The notes beneath the pieces are model-generated. The model was given only the letters and a program-made list of their open reading frames with translations, had not been told where the DNA came from and searched no databases. Made by a program: the position numbers and the translations under genes. From Myxococcales bacterium (lineage in GTDB: Bacteria > Myxococcota_A > UBA9042 > JABWCM01): DNA of 36,767 nt. Shown here one piece after another: positions 8,663-16,877 of the stretch (position 1 is its first letter; the number at the start of each line of letters is the position of its first letter). The stretch is from assembly GCA_013360285.1 (NCBI GenBank), contig JABWCM010000048.1:1-36767 (forward strand), in the 5' to 3' direction.

Positions 8663-9727
8663 ATGTCTACTGTGGCCAAAGCCTATTTTCTGAACGTCGC
8701 CGCCCAACCGCTCGTGCCGCGTGATCTCGTACTTTCCGACCCCGGACCTGCAGAAGTATTGATCAAGGTATCAGCATGCGGTCTATGCCACACCGACCTG
8801 GGGTACGCCGATGGCTCCGTAGCTCCCAATCACCCGTTGCCATTGGTTCTGGGACATGAAATCACTGGCGTTGTTGTGAACGCAGGTGAACACTACACCC
8901 ACCTCGACAACAAACCGGTCCTTGTTCCGTCCGTGATCCCCTGTTTGACATGTGAATTCTGCTGTTCCGGTCGCGGGAATGCCTGTCCCAACCAAAAAAT
9001 GCCTGGAAACGATATTCATGGAGGATTCGCAACGCACATGCTCTGTCCTGCTGGTGCGCTCATCCCGCTTGATGCCGCACCTCCCGGATTTGACCTATGC
9101 GCGTTGTCCGTCACTGCCGACGCAGTGTCCACCGCATATCAAGCGATTAAGCGCTCAAACCTCCTAGCCGGCGACGTCGCTTTTGTGGTTGGTTCAGGTG
9201 GTGTGGGCGGGTTTGTTATCCAAATTGCAAACGCCCTGGGTGCTCATGTGGTTGCCTGTGATGTCGACAATGATCGGCTGGGTTTCATGAAAACATTCGG
9301 AGCCCACCATACGGTTCTTGTAAGGGATCGCCAACCCAAAGAGGTGCGCAAAGAGTTGCATGGGATAGCAAAAGACCTACGCGTGGCCTCGCTAAAGTTC
9401 CGAATCTTCGAATGCAGCGGCACACCTTCCGGACAAACCCTTGCATTTACCCTGCTGGCCAAGGGAGCAACCCTTGTCCAAGTTGGCTACACCCCAAAAC
9501 CAATCGAAATACGGCTCTCCAATCTCATGGCGTTTGATGCCACCGTCCATGGCAGTTGGGGATGTCCTCCGGAACTGTATCCGGAGATATTACAACTTAT
9601 TTATGGCGGCAAAATCCAAATCACACCGTTTATCGAACATGCCAAGTTGTCGGAAATTAATCAACATTTGGACGATATGGCCCACCACCGGTTGGCTCGG
9701 CGCCTCGTGCTGAATCCCGATTCATAA
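8663..9727 (+). CDS. had: 6-hydroxycyclohex-1-ene-1-carbonyl-CoA dehydrogenase
   Basis: A 354-residue zinc-dependent medium-chain alcohol dehydrogenase. It shows the catalytic zinc segment ACGLCHTDLGYADG with VLGHEITG, a structural zinc cluster of four Cys (CLTCEFCCSGRGNAC), and a Rossmann loop VVGSGGVGGFVIQ. In anaerobic benzoyl-CoA degradation Had oxidises 6-hydroxycyclohex-1-ene-1-carbonyl-CoA to the 6-oxo compound with NAD+. The specific assignment rests on the adjoining oah, dch and bcrCBAD genes. The start at 8663 has GGAGG at 8653-8657; an in-frame ATG at 8615 lacks an SD. It is the first gene of the operon, 29 bp before oah. Confidence 0.93.
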   Translation: MSTVAKAYFLNVAAQPLVPRDLVLSDPGPAEVLIKVSACGLCHTDLGYADGSVAPNHPLPLVLGHEITGVVVNAGEHYTHLDNKPVLVPSVIPCLTCEFCCSGRGNACPNQKMPGNDIHGGFATHMLCPAGALIPLDAAPPGFDLCALSVTADAVSTAYQAIKRSNLLAGDVAFVVGSGGVGGFVIQIANALGAHVVACDVDNDRLGFMKTFGAHHTVLVRDRQPKEVRKELHGIAKDLRVASLKFRIFECSGTPSGQTLAFTLLAKGATLVQVGYTPKPIEIRLSNLMAFDATVHGSWGCPPELYPEILQLIYGGKIQITPFIEHAKLSEINQHLDDMAHHRLARRLVLNPDS

Positions 9728-9756
9728 ACGAAAGCTTGGATCAAAAAGGAGATCCC

Positions 9757-10884
9757 ATGTCGCACCCCACCGAACTGTTGAATCACGAATTGGTGCCGAC
9801 GCACGAGTTTCGCGAAATCCTCTACGAAGAACGGCCCGTTTTGGGAAAGGACGGCAAAACCATCCCCGGGCTACATCATATCTGGATTTCTCTGAACAAC
9901 CCGCGGCAACTTAACTCGTACACCACGAATGCGGTCAAAGAGATCATTCTGGCCTTCCGCAAAGCTTCCGCGGACCGTCGTGCCACAGCAGTCGTGCTTA
10001 CGGCTACCGGCGACCGTTCGTTTTGTACTGGTGGCAATACCGAGGAATACGCAACCTACTATGCCAATCGCCCGTTGGAGTATCTCCAATACATGCGTTT
10101 GTTTAACGATATGGTCACCAACATCTTGTTATGTGACAAGCCGGTCATCTGTCGCGCCAATGGTATGCGGATAGGCGGAGGCCAGGAAATGGGAATGGCC
10201 TGCGATTTCACCATCGCCGGTGATCATGTGCGCTTTGGCCAAGCCGGACCCATTCATGGTTCGGCCCCCGATGGTGGGTCCACCGATTTCTTAGATCTCT
10301 ATGTCGGTTTTGCCAAAGCGGCGGAATCGCTCGTTTTATGTGAGCCGTTTTCCGCCCACAAAGCGTTGCGGCTCAACCTTATCAACGAACTGGTACCGGT
10401 TTATCGCAACGCGGAAGGTCGATTTGTTCCAAACCCATTGGTGACAATCGATCGGTTTGCCGACGACTGGGGACGCATCGTATATGGCGAATGGAAAGAA
10501 GGGGCAGACAAAGAAGCGGGTAAAGCTCTTCTTGCCAAATACACCATCGATTTGTCTGAACTCGACGCCGCGGTTTTTCGTTTGGTCACCAAACTGACCT
10601 ATACTTTTCCGGATTGCACCCGCAAAACCCTGGAAAGTTTACGAAAAAAGAAACTCCAACATTGGTATCAAAACAGCGAAACCAACCGTTCCTGGTTGGC
10701 TCTGAACATGAACACCGAAGCGTCAGCAGGTTTTGTCGCGTTTCATTTTGGCGAACGTTCCGGGCGAGAGATCGACTTTGTTCAATTACGCACCCGGCTT
10801 GCCGAAGGCGCAAAATTCGATCACAACCTGGTAGCCCAGGTGCTGCCTGAATCTGCGCGATCCGCTATCGAGAACACCAAATGA
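9757..10884 (+). CDS. oah: 6-oxocyclohex-1-ene-1-carbonyl-CoA hydrolase
   Basis: A 375-residue crotonase-superfamily protein, longer than ordinary enoyl-CoA hydratases, as expected for Oah/BamA-type ring-opening hydrolases. Visible motifs include the substrate-binding segments DRSFCTGGNTEEYATYY and GMRIGGGQEMGMACDFTIAG (oxyanion-hole region) and GPIHGSAPDGGSTDFL, characteristic of this family. The reaction adds water to the C=C bond and hydrolytically cleaves the ring, giving 3-hydroxypimelyl-CoA. ATG at 9757 has AAAGGAG six bases upstream; a TTG at 9736 is in frame but lacks such a site. It lies 29 bp after had and 18 bp before dch. Confidence 0.95.
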   Translation: MSHPTELLNHELVPTHEFREILYEERPVLGKDGKTIPGLHHIWISLNNPRQLNSYTTNAVKEIILAFRKASADRRATAVVLTATGDRSFCTGGNTEEYATYYANRPLEYLQYMRLFNDMVTNILLCDKPVICRANGMRIGGGQEMGMACDFTIAGDHVRFGQAGPIHGSAPDGGSTDFLDLYVGFAKAAESLVLCEPFSAHKALRLNLINELVPVYRNAEGRFVPNPLVTIDRFADDWGRIVYGEWKEGADKEAGKALLAKYTIDLSELDAAVFRLVTKLTYTFPDCTRKTLESLRKKKLQHWYQNSETNRSWLALNMNTEASAGFVAFHFGERSGREIDFVQLRTRLAEGAKFDHNLVAQVLPESARSAIENTK

Positions 10885-10902
10885 CACGATAAGGAATTCG
10901 CC

Positions 10903-11703
10903 ATGCAATCAGACCCATTACCAGATACCGAACACATCTCTGCCCACCTTGTTGAAGATGGACACGTACTTCGTATTTTGCTGAATCGACCCCGCGCAAA
11001 CATCCTCACGTTGGAAATGATGGGGGAAATTTCCACCGTATTAAAAACGCACCGAAACGATCCCCACCTGCGGATTGTGCTGATTCGTGGCGCCGGCGGA
11101 AATTTCTCGTTTGGAGCGTCTGTCGACGAACACCGGCGTGATGTCGCCGCAGAGTTGCTCAAGGTTTTCCACACCTTTATTCGAGAAATCGCCGCTTACC
11201 CGGTGCCCGTCGCGGCGCTGGCCGAAGGCCGATGTTTTGGTGGAGCGTTCGAGTTGGCGCTTTGCTGTCACCTTGTGTTTGCTACAGTGGGAACACGGTT
11301 TGCCTGCCCGGAAATCAAACTCGGAGTTTTTCCGCCGGTGTTGGCAGCAATCGGACCGCTACGCCTTGGCGGAGCCTTGGCGGAACGAATGATGCTGTCC
11401 GGAACCGACATTTCTGGAGCAGCCGGGGAACGACTGGGTTTTGTTGCCGCCGTGTTCGAGGATGCAGATATCGAAACCCGTGCCATGGAGTGGATACGTG
11501 CACATATCCTATCGCTGTCCGCCCATTCACTTCGGGTAGCCACGCGGGTATCTCGTATGGGTTCGGGAATACTGGCGGCGCTGGACACCCGGCTTGAAGA
11601 AGCCGAACGTGCCTATGTCGACGATATTGTGGGCAGCCACGATGGTAACGAAGGCATCGAGGCCTTCATCGAACATCGGACACCCGTTTGGTTGGACCGA
11701 TAG
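10903..11703 (+). CDS. dch: Cyclohexa-1,5-diene-1-carbonyl-CoA hydratase
   Basis: A 266-residue crotonase-fold enzyme with the hydratase-type segments GAGGNFSFGASVDEH (CoA/oxyanion loop) and EGRCFGGAFELALCCHLVFA, and a C-terminal helical tail. In the pathway Dch hydrates the product of benzoyl-CoA reductase to 6-hydroxycyclohex-1-ene-1-carbonyl-CoA. The specific call comes from its place between oah and bcrC, since generic enoyl-CoA hydratases look similar. An AAGGAA SD precedes the ATG. A 67-bp gap with its own AAAGGAC SD separates it from bcrC; that is the widest internal gap of the operon, and I see no clear second promoter in it. Confidence 0.92.
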   Translation: MQSDPLPDTEHISAHLVEDGHVLRILLNRPRANILTLEMMGEISTVLKTHRNDPHLRIVLIRGAGGNFSFGASVDEHRRDVAAELLKVFHTFIREIAAYPVPVAALAEGRCFGGAFELALCCHLVFATVGTRFACPEIKLGVFPPVLAAIGPLRLGGALAERMMLSGTDISGAAGERLGFVAAVFEDADIETRAMEWIRAHILSLSAHSLRVATRVSRMGSGILAALDTRLEEAERAYVDDIVGSHDGNEGIEAFIEHRTPVWLDR

Positions 11704-11770
11704 GCCATGGGTTAGAGGGTGTTAGTGAATCGAACCACCTTATACATGACAAAACAGAAAGGACTTCCCC

Positions 11771-12979
11771 ATGAACACTGTCCACGACACCCCTGGACGC
11801 TCTGATGATCCCGCCGCTCCGTTGCTTGCACGAGCCCAAACATTGGTTACGGACCTATCGTTGTCGTCGGTCCATGCCTGGAAAACACAGCACCCAGACG
11901 GTCTTATAGTGGGGTATATGCCGATTTACATACCCCGCCCTCTGCTGGAAGCCTTGGGATGCCTTCCGGTGTCTTTATTTGGTGGTGGAGACCAAGTGGA
12001 CATCATCAAAGGAGACTCCTATTTCCAGTCATACATCTGTCATATCCCGCGAAGCACCATTGAACTGCTGCAATCTCACCGATATGACGTCCTGGACGCG
12101 GTCCTGTTCCCCTCGATCTGCGACGTGATTCGAAATCTAAGCGGTATGTGGAAGCTCCTTCACCCGCAGCAACTCGCGGAATATGTTGATCTCCCTCAGA
12201 ACTTTTCGCCGGACATCGGTGGGCGGTTTTATCGCCTGGAAATGCAGCGGATCGCTTCGGCGCTCACCTCCCGCGGTGCTCGTCCGTTGACCGACGACGC
12301 GCTTCGGGAAGCCTGCGCCCGGGAAAATGTTCGGCGGGCAGCAATACGCGATATGGACGCCATCCGAGCCCGACAACCCTGGCGAATTGCCGCATCGGAG
12401 GCGTATCTGATCATACGCGCCGGCGGGGTGCTGGACACCGTTGAACATACCGAATTGATCCGGGCGTTCACCGCGGCGGTCGCCGAACGAAAACCCAGAA
12501 TTTACGATAACGTACGGGTTATTGTCGTCGGGTCGTTTTGTGAACAGCCCCCCATTGACCTTATCCGAACGTTGGAAAAAGCTGGCTGCGACATTCTCGA
12601 CGATGATTTTCAATTGGGCCTACGGCTTATCGAAGGCGATATCGACACGTCGCCGAACCAGGATCCGCTATCTGCATTGGCCGCGGCATTTATCGATCAC
12701 GGCGCCGCTACGGCATCCCGGTACATCGCCGACTGCGAAAAGGGCGCCGCGTTGGTCCACAAAGTGCGAACGTTGGGCGCAGACGGCGTTATTTTTGCCG
12801 CCGCATCGTTCTGCGACCCAGCATTGCTTGATCAACCGATGCTGGAAGCCGCTCTGGATCGCGCCGACATTCCCTATACGGCGTTTAAGTTTTCGGAAAA
12901 CACCGGCCAATTCCAGGTGATCCGCGAACAAGCCGGCGCCTTTTCCGATTCCGTCAAACTGTGGGGTAAAGTCGCATGA
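11771..12979 (+). CDS. bcrC: Benzoyl-CoA reductase subunit C (class I)
   Basis: A 402-residue member of the BcrC/HgdB-like family, which with BcrB forms the ring-reducing module. The N-terminal segment VGYMPIYIPRPLLEALGCLPV is typical of the family. Candidate ligands for a [4Fe-4S] cluster are Cys64 (EALGCLPV), Cys90 (SYICHIP) and Cys117 (FPSICDVI). Two-electron reduction of the aromatic ring at very low potential is the known role of the complex. The size and the order bcrC-B-A-D match the Thauera aromatica operon. The stop overlaps the bcrB start (ATGA), suggesting translational coupling. Related 2-hydroxyacyl-CoA dehydratases are the alternative family, but the had-oah-dch context argues against them. 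Confidence 0.93.
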   Translation: MNTVHDTPGRSDDPAAPLLARAQTLVTDLSLSSVHAWKTQHPDGLIVGYMPIYIPRPLLEALGCLPVSLFGGGDQVDIIKGDSYFQSYICHIPRSTIELLQSHRYDVLDAVLFPSICDVIRNLSGMWKLLHPQQLAEYVDLPQNFSPDIGGRFYRLEMQRIASALTSRGARPLTDDALREACARENVRRAAIRDMDAIRARQPWRIAASEAYLIIRAGGVLDTVEHTELIRAFTAAVAERKPRIYDNVRVIVVGSFCEQPPIDLIRTLEKAGCDILDDDFQLGLRLIEGDIDTSPNQDPLSALAAAFIDHGAATASRYIADCEKGAALVHKVRTLGADGVIFAAASFCDPALLDQPMLEAALDRADIPYTAFKFSENTGQFQVIREQAGAFSDSVKLWGKVA

Positions 12980-14271
12980 ATTTACAGCAAACCGAACCAT
13001 CTATTACGCGCAAAGACGACAGCCAGGAAAAACAGAAACGGATGATTGCCGGCCACTTCGACCGACTCGCCTGCGCTCAAGAAACAGGGCAAAAGGTGGT
13101 ATATACGTTCGTTCCTGGTAACTTAACGGAACTCATCGGCGCGTTGGGAATGTTACCGGTCCTGCCGGAAATCAATGCCCTACAGTCGGGTATGCGCGGC
13201 AAGTCCGCAGGCTATATCGCCGAGGCGGAAAAAGCCGGACATTCTGAAGATGTATGCACCTACGTCAAGTGTGACATCGGAATGCTCAAAAGCGGCAACA
13301 TCGGACCTACCGGAACCCGGCTGCCGCCACCAGACCTTCTGTTGTTATCTTATACAGGCTGCTTCACGTTTCTAAAGTGGTTCGAATTGTTACGTGAAGA
13401 GTATAAATGCCCCGTCGTCATGCTGCACGTCCCTTATCAACCCGACGGACATATCACCGATGAGATGCGAACCTATGTCGTCAACCAGCTCCGTACTGAA
13501 GTCATCCCTACTATGGAACGAATCGCTGGACGCACCCTTGACGAAGACGTACTGAAACAATGGCTGGACCGATCCCGGCTTGCAGAAGACGACCTGGTCG
13601 CCGTCTGGGAGTCGGCGCGCCATCGTCCGTCCCCAATCGATGGGTATTTCGGGGGAGTGTATTACATCGGCCCGATTTTTTCGGCATTCCGCGGCACCGA
13701 CGCGGCGGTGGACTATTACCGTTCACTGCGGTTGGAAATCGAAGAACGAATCGCCCGTGGTGAAGGCCCAATGACCCCCGACGGGCCGGCAACCCGCGAA
13801 CGATATCGCTTGGTGATCGAGGGACCGCCCAACTGGACTAGTTTCCACGATTTCTGGCGTATGTTTAGCCGTGAAGGCGCCACCGTGGTGGCGAGCACCT
13901 ACACCCGCGTCGGCGGTCTTTACGACACTGGCTTTCGACACGATTCAGCTCGCCCGCTGGAAAGCCTCGCCGAATATTGCTTGGGCTGTTATACCAACCT
14001 GGGTCTGCCATCACGAATCGCCTTACTTGAACGGTACATCCGCGATTACCAGGCGGATGGATTCATCATCAACAGCGTCAAATCCTGCAACTCGTTCAGC
14101 GCAGGACAACTTTTGATTTTACGCGAGCTGGAACGTCGTACCGGGGTCCCCGGCGGATTTATCGAATCGGATCTTGTAGACCCACGTTATTTCGGGAAAG
14201 CGAACATCGAAAACCGCCTACAAAGTTACCTACAAATGCTGGACGCCAACCTGCAACGGAGGTCAGCATGA
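12976..14271 (+). CDS. bcrB: Benzoyl-CoA reductase subunit B (class I)
   Basis: A 431-residue paralogue of BcrC and partner in the ring-reducing module. Cys94 and Cys99 (EDVCTYVKCD) and Cys129 (SYTGCFTF) are candidate cluster ligands, and further Cys occur in EYCLGCYTNL and VKSCNSFS. Where BcrC has ALGCLPV this subunit has ALGMLPV, so the two are not interchangeable. The start overlaps the end of bcrC by 4 bases and its stop overlaps the start of bcrA by 4 bases, so the three are probably made in fixed ratio. The length matches characterised BcrB/BadE (about 430). Confidence 0.94.
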   Translation: MNLQQTEPSITRKDDSQEKQKRMIAGHFDRLACAQETGQKVVYTFVPGNLTELIGALGMLPVLPEINALQSGMRGKSAGYIAEAEKAGHSEDVCTYVKCDIGMLKSGNIGPTGTRLPPPDLLLLSYTGCFTFLKWFELLREEYKCPVVMLHVPYQPDGHITDEMRTYVVNQLRTEVIPTMERIAGRTLDEDVLKQWLDRSRLAEDDLVAVWESARHRPSPIDGYFGGVYYIGPIFSAFRGTDAAVDYYRSLRLEIEERIARGEGPMTPDGPATRERYRLVIEGPPNWTSFHDFWRMFSREGATVVASTYTRVGGLYDTGFRHDSARPLESLAEYCLGCYTNLGLPSRIALLERYIRDYQADGFIINSVKSCNSFSAGQLLILRELERRTGVPGGFIESDLVDPRYFGKANIENRLQSYLQMLDANLQRRSA

Positions 14272-15635
14272 GATGTGTTGTGGGAATCGATTTGGGTTCG
14301 ACGACCACCAAAGCCGTGTTGTTGGATGAGCACGGCGTCCTGGTCGGGCGGGGAATTACCAATAGTCGCAGCAACTACGAAGTTGCCTGTGCCATTGCAC
14401 AAAAAGAAGCATGGATGGCCGCTCGGTTCACGATCCTGGAACGGATGTTGGAAGACCACCAAGACCCGTCCCTAAGAGATCTGGGCGAGGGATTAAAAGG
14501 GGGGTTCCGCCTTCAATTGTATCTGGTGCAACACGCGGAATTGGCCAACGAGATCGATTCACTACTCAATGCCCCCCACGCCGCGCCATACCGCAATGTG
14601 CTTGCCGGCCCGGCCAAAGAAATCCTCGACGAGGGTGAGCATGCCGCATCTGCGTTGTTTCATGGGGCCGCAGAGCGCAAAAGTGATTTTTTTCGCGACC
14701 TGGCAGGCGCATCGTTTATGGCAGGCGCCGAACGGCTTACCAAAAGCCATAACGTGCCTTTTGAACGCCTCGTGGGATTGTTTGATCGGGCGATTCTGAA
14801 TGTGGAATCCCGCCCCATGGATTACGACTTCGGAACACTCTTACGCAAAGCCGCCGGTCACCTGCCAACAATAGTCGGAGGCACAAATGAGGCCCTGAAC
14901 ACCGTTGTAGAACAAATCGTCGGCACTCCCATTGAAGAAATCGCCTTTGTGGGGACCGGCTATGGTCGGCAAACCCTCCCTTTTCCCAAAGAGGCAGTCC
15001 GCAGCGAGATATTGTGCCATGGCAGGGGAGCACACCGGGTGTTTTCCAATACCCGAACGGTCTTAGACATCGGCGGGCAGGACACCAAAGCCATTCAGGT
15101 GGATGAACACGGCGTGGTCACGTCATTTCAAATGAACGACCGCTGTGCAGCAGGCTGTGGGAGGTATCTGGGATATATCGCCGATGAATTGAACCTTGGA
15201 TTACATGAACTGGGACCACTTGCGCTTCGGGCCACAAAGATGACGAAAGTCAATTCAACCTGCACCGTATTTGCGGGCGCGGAGCTGCGGGAACGGTTGG
15301 CGATGGGGCAAAAACGAGAGGACATTCTCGCAGGACTCCACCGGGCGATTATGCTGCGTGCCATGTCGTTGTTGGCCCGGTCGGGAGGGGTGGACAATGA
15401 GTTCACCTTTACGGGCGGTGTATGCAAAAATCCAATGGCCACAAAGATTCTTGAAGATTTGGTACGCGAACATTATGGGGACCAGATTCACTTAAACATT
15501 CACCCGGATTCGATATACATGGGGGCGTTGGGGGGAGCCTTGTTTGCTTTGGACGACGTAAAAGCAGGCAAACCGGGAATTCTGCCGGCTTTTGCCGCTC
15601 GATCCAGGTCGACCCCCATGCGGGCGATGGTGTAG
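14268..15635 (+). CDS. bcrA: Benzoyl-CoA reductase subunit A, ATPase (class I)
   Basis: A 455-residue ASKHA-fold ATPase. The phosphate-1 loop GIDLGSTTTKAVLLDE opens the protein, a second DIGGQDTKAI loop lies near residue 266, and FTGGVCKNP is the adenosine-side motif. The cluster Cys are in NDRCAAGCGRYL (about 290-296) and NSTCTVFAGAEL (about 332). BcrA with BcrD binds the bridging [4Fe-4S] cluster and couples ATP hydrolysis to electron transfer into BcrBC. A long insertion of roughly 140 residues separates the first two ATPase motifs, as in BcrA/BadF of the Thauera-Rhodopseudomonas type, which also fits its larger size relative to BcrD. Confidence 0.94.
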   Translation: MRCVVGIDLGSTTTKAVLLDEHGVLVGRGITNSRSNYEVACAIAQKEAWMAARFTILERMLEDHQDPSLRDLGEGLKGGFRLQLYLVQHAELANEIDSLLNAPHAAPYRNVLAGPAKEILDEGEHAASALFHGAAERKSDFFRDLAGASFMAGAERLTKSHNVPFERLVGLFDRAILNVESRPMDYDFGTLLRKAAGHLPTIVGGTNEALNTVVEQIVGTPIEEIAFVGTGYGRQTLPFPKEAVRSEILCHGRGAHRVFSNTRTVLDIGGQDTKAIQVDEHGVVTSFQMNDRCAAGCGRYLGYIADELNLGLHELGPLALRATKMTKVNSTCTVFAGAELRERLAMGQKREDILAGLHRAIMLRAMSLLARSGGVDNEFTFTGGVCKNPMATKILEDLVREHYGDQIHLNIHPDSIYMGALGGALFALDDVKAGKPGILPAFAARSRSTPMRAMV

Positions 15636-15644
15636 GAGACATCG

Positions 15645-16559
15645 ATGAGTTCATCAACCAAACAACACCTCACGATAGGAATCGACCCAGGGTCCAGTTC
15701 GGTCAAAGTGGCGATCATGACCAGTTATGCCGGCTCCGATGGGCGGATTCTGGCCACCACAACCCAGCGAATCCGCAGACGGAATGTCCAATCCGTGGTC
15801 AAAGCAACCGTAGACGAAGCGTGCCGAGCTGCCAACGTGAATTGGGGCGATTTCGACTACGTGACCAGTACGGGTGACGGGGATGCGGTGGAGGACAAAA
15901 CGGGCCATTTTTACAGCATGACGACGCATGCGCGAGGGGCGTTGTATCTTGTGCCTACGGCAAAAGCGGTGCTGGATATCGGAGCGTTACACGCACGCGC
16001 CATTCGAATTGCCGAGACCGGCCGGGTGGAAAACCATCGGATGACGAGCCAGTGTGCAAGTGGAAGCGGCCAATTCCTTGAAAACATTGCCCGTTATCTG
16101 GGAGTTCCGTTAGACGACGTAGGAAAATTGTCGGTGGGCGCCAAAAAACCCGAGACCGTATCCAGCATTTGCGCCGTGTTGGCGGAAACCGACGTTATCA
16201 ACATGGTGAGCCGGGAAATCTCGACTGCGGATATTCTAAAAGGAATTCACCTGTCTATCGCCGGCAGGTTGGTACGATTGTTGCGGGCCATCCATTCGGA
16301 GGGCGTGGTACTTGTGACCGGCGGTTTGGCCAAAGACGAAGGGTTGCTTTCGTCGTTAAACGACATCCTGGTCGAAGAAACCACCAAGAAAAACCGGCAT
16401 CCGGTCGCGGAATTAACTTTCACAACCCATCATGACGGCATATTGGCAGGAGCCATCGGCGCCGCCCTGCTGGGTGCTTACCGTTATGAACAGTTGGAAC
16501 GCCGCGGGAGACTACGTGACGTGGTTTCTACCGCCCAGCATGACAGCGTCGATCCATAA
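15645..16559 (+). CDS. bcrD: Benzoyl-CoA reductase subunit D, ATPase (class I)
   Basis: A 304-residue ASKHA ATPase, the smaller of the pair. It has the N-terminal loop IGIDPGSSSVKVAIM, a second loop VLDIGALHARAIRI, cluster Cys in TSQCASGSGQFLE (about 133) and SSICAVLAETD (about 174), and the VLVTGGLAKDEG motif. With BcrA it forms the ATP-dependent electron-activation module, analogous to HgdC-type activators. It follows bcrA after 9 bp, with GGAG in the gap, and is the last gene of the operon. Its C-terminus runs slightly beyond the usual 280 or so residues. A hairpin-rich tandem array starts 22 bp after its stop. Confidence 0.93.
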   Translation: MSSSTKQHLTIGIDPGSSSVKVAIMTSYAGSDGRILATTTQRIRRRNVQSVVKATVDEACRAANVNWGDFDYVTSTGDGDAVEDKTGHFYSMTTHARGALYLVPTAKAVLDIGALHARAIRIAETGRVENHRMTSQCASGSGQFLENIARYLGVPLDDVGKLSVGAKKPETVSSICAVLAETDVINMVSREISTADILKGIHLSIAGRLVRLLRAIHSEGVVLVTGGLAKDEGLLSSLNDILVEETTKKNRHPVAELTFTTHHDGILAGAIGAALLGAYRYEQLERRGRLRDVVSTAQHDSVDP

Positions 16560-16581
16560 AAATTCCGAGAGACAGCCCTGA

Positions 16582-16791
16582 AGTCTATGCCCTGACGTTT
16601 ACGACACGTCCGAATGGGTAGGGCAGTCTATGCCCTGACGTTTACGACATGTTCGAATGGGTAGGGCAGTCTATGCCCTGACGTTTACGACACGTCCGAA
16701 TGGGCAGGGCAGTCTATGCCCTGACGTTTACGGCACGTCCCAATGGGTAGGGCAGTCTATGGAGTGACACTTACGACGTTTCGAAGATGGC
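16582..16791 (+). repeat. 43-bp tandem hairpin repeats behind bcrD
   Basis: Four full units lie at 16582-16624, 16625-16667, 16668-16710 and 16711-16753, followed by a degenerate partial fifth copy to about 16791. Each unit starts AGTCTATGCCCTGACG and ends GGGTAGGGC or GGGCAGGGC. Within a unit GCCCT can pair with AGGGC, enclosing a nested GACGT/ACGTC hairpin. In unit 2 the inner arm changes to ATGTT, which still pairs through G-U wobbles. There are no spacers between units, so this is not a CRISPR array. It may act as a terminator or mRNA-end protection, or be a simple minisatellite. Confidence 0.9.
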
Positions 16792-16877
16792 ACAACAGAC
16801 CATGGGGTGACCTTGTTTGAACAACATAAAGGTTTTACGGAAAAAAGGCGGGTTACCTGGTGCGCCAACCGACGACA

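Noticed and set aside
11771-16559. 2-hydroxyacyl-CoA dehydratase with activator instead of benzoyl-CoA reductase
   Set aside because: There are two different ASKHA subunits (BcrA with insertion, BcrD) and the complete had-oah-dch set, which dehydratase loci lack.
16582-16791. CRISPR-like array
   Set aside because: The 43-bp units are directly contiguous with no unique spacers and no cas genes are present.
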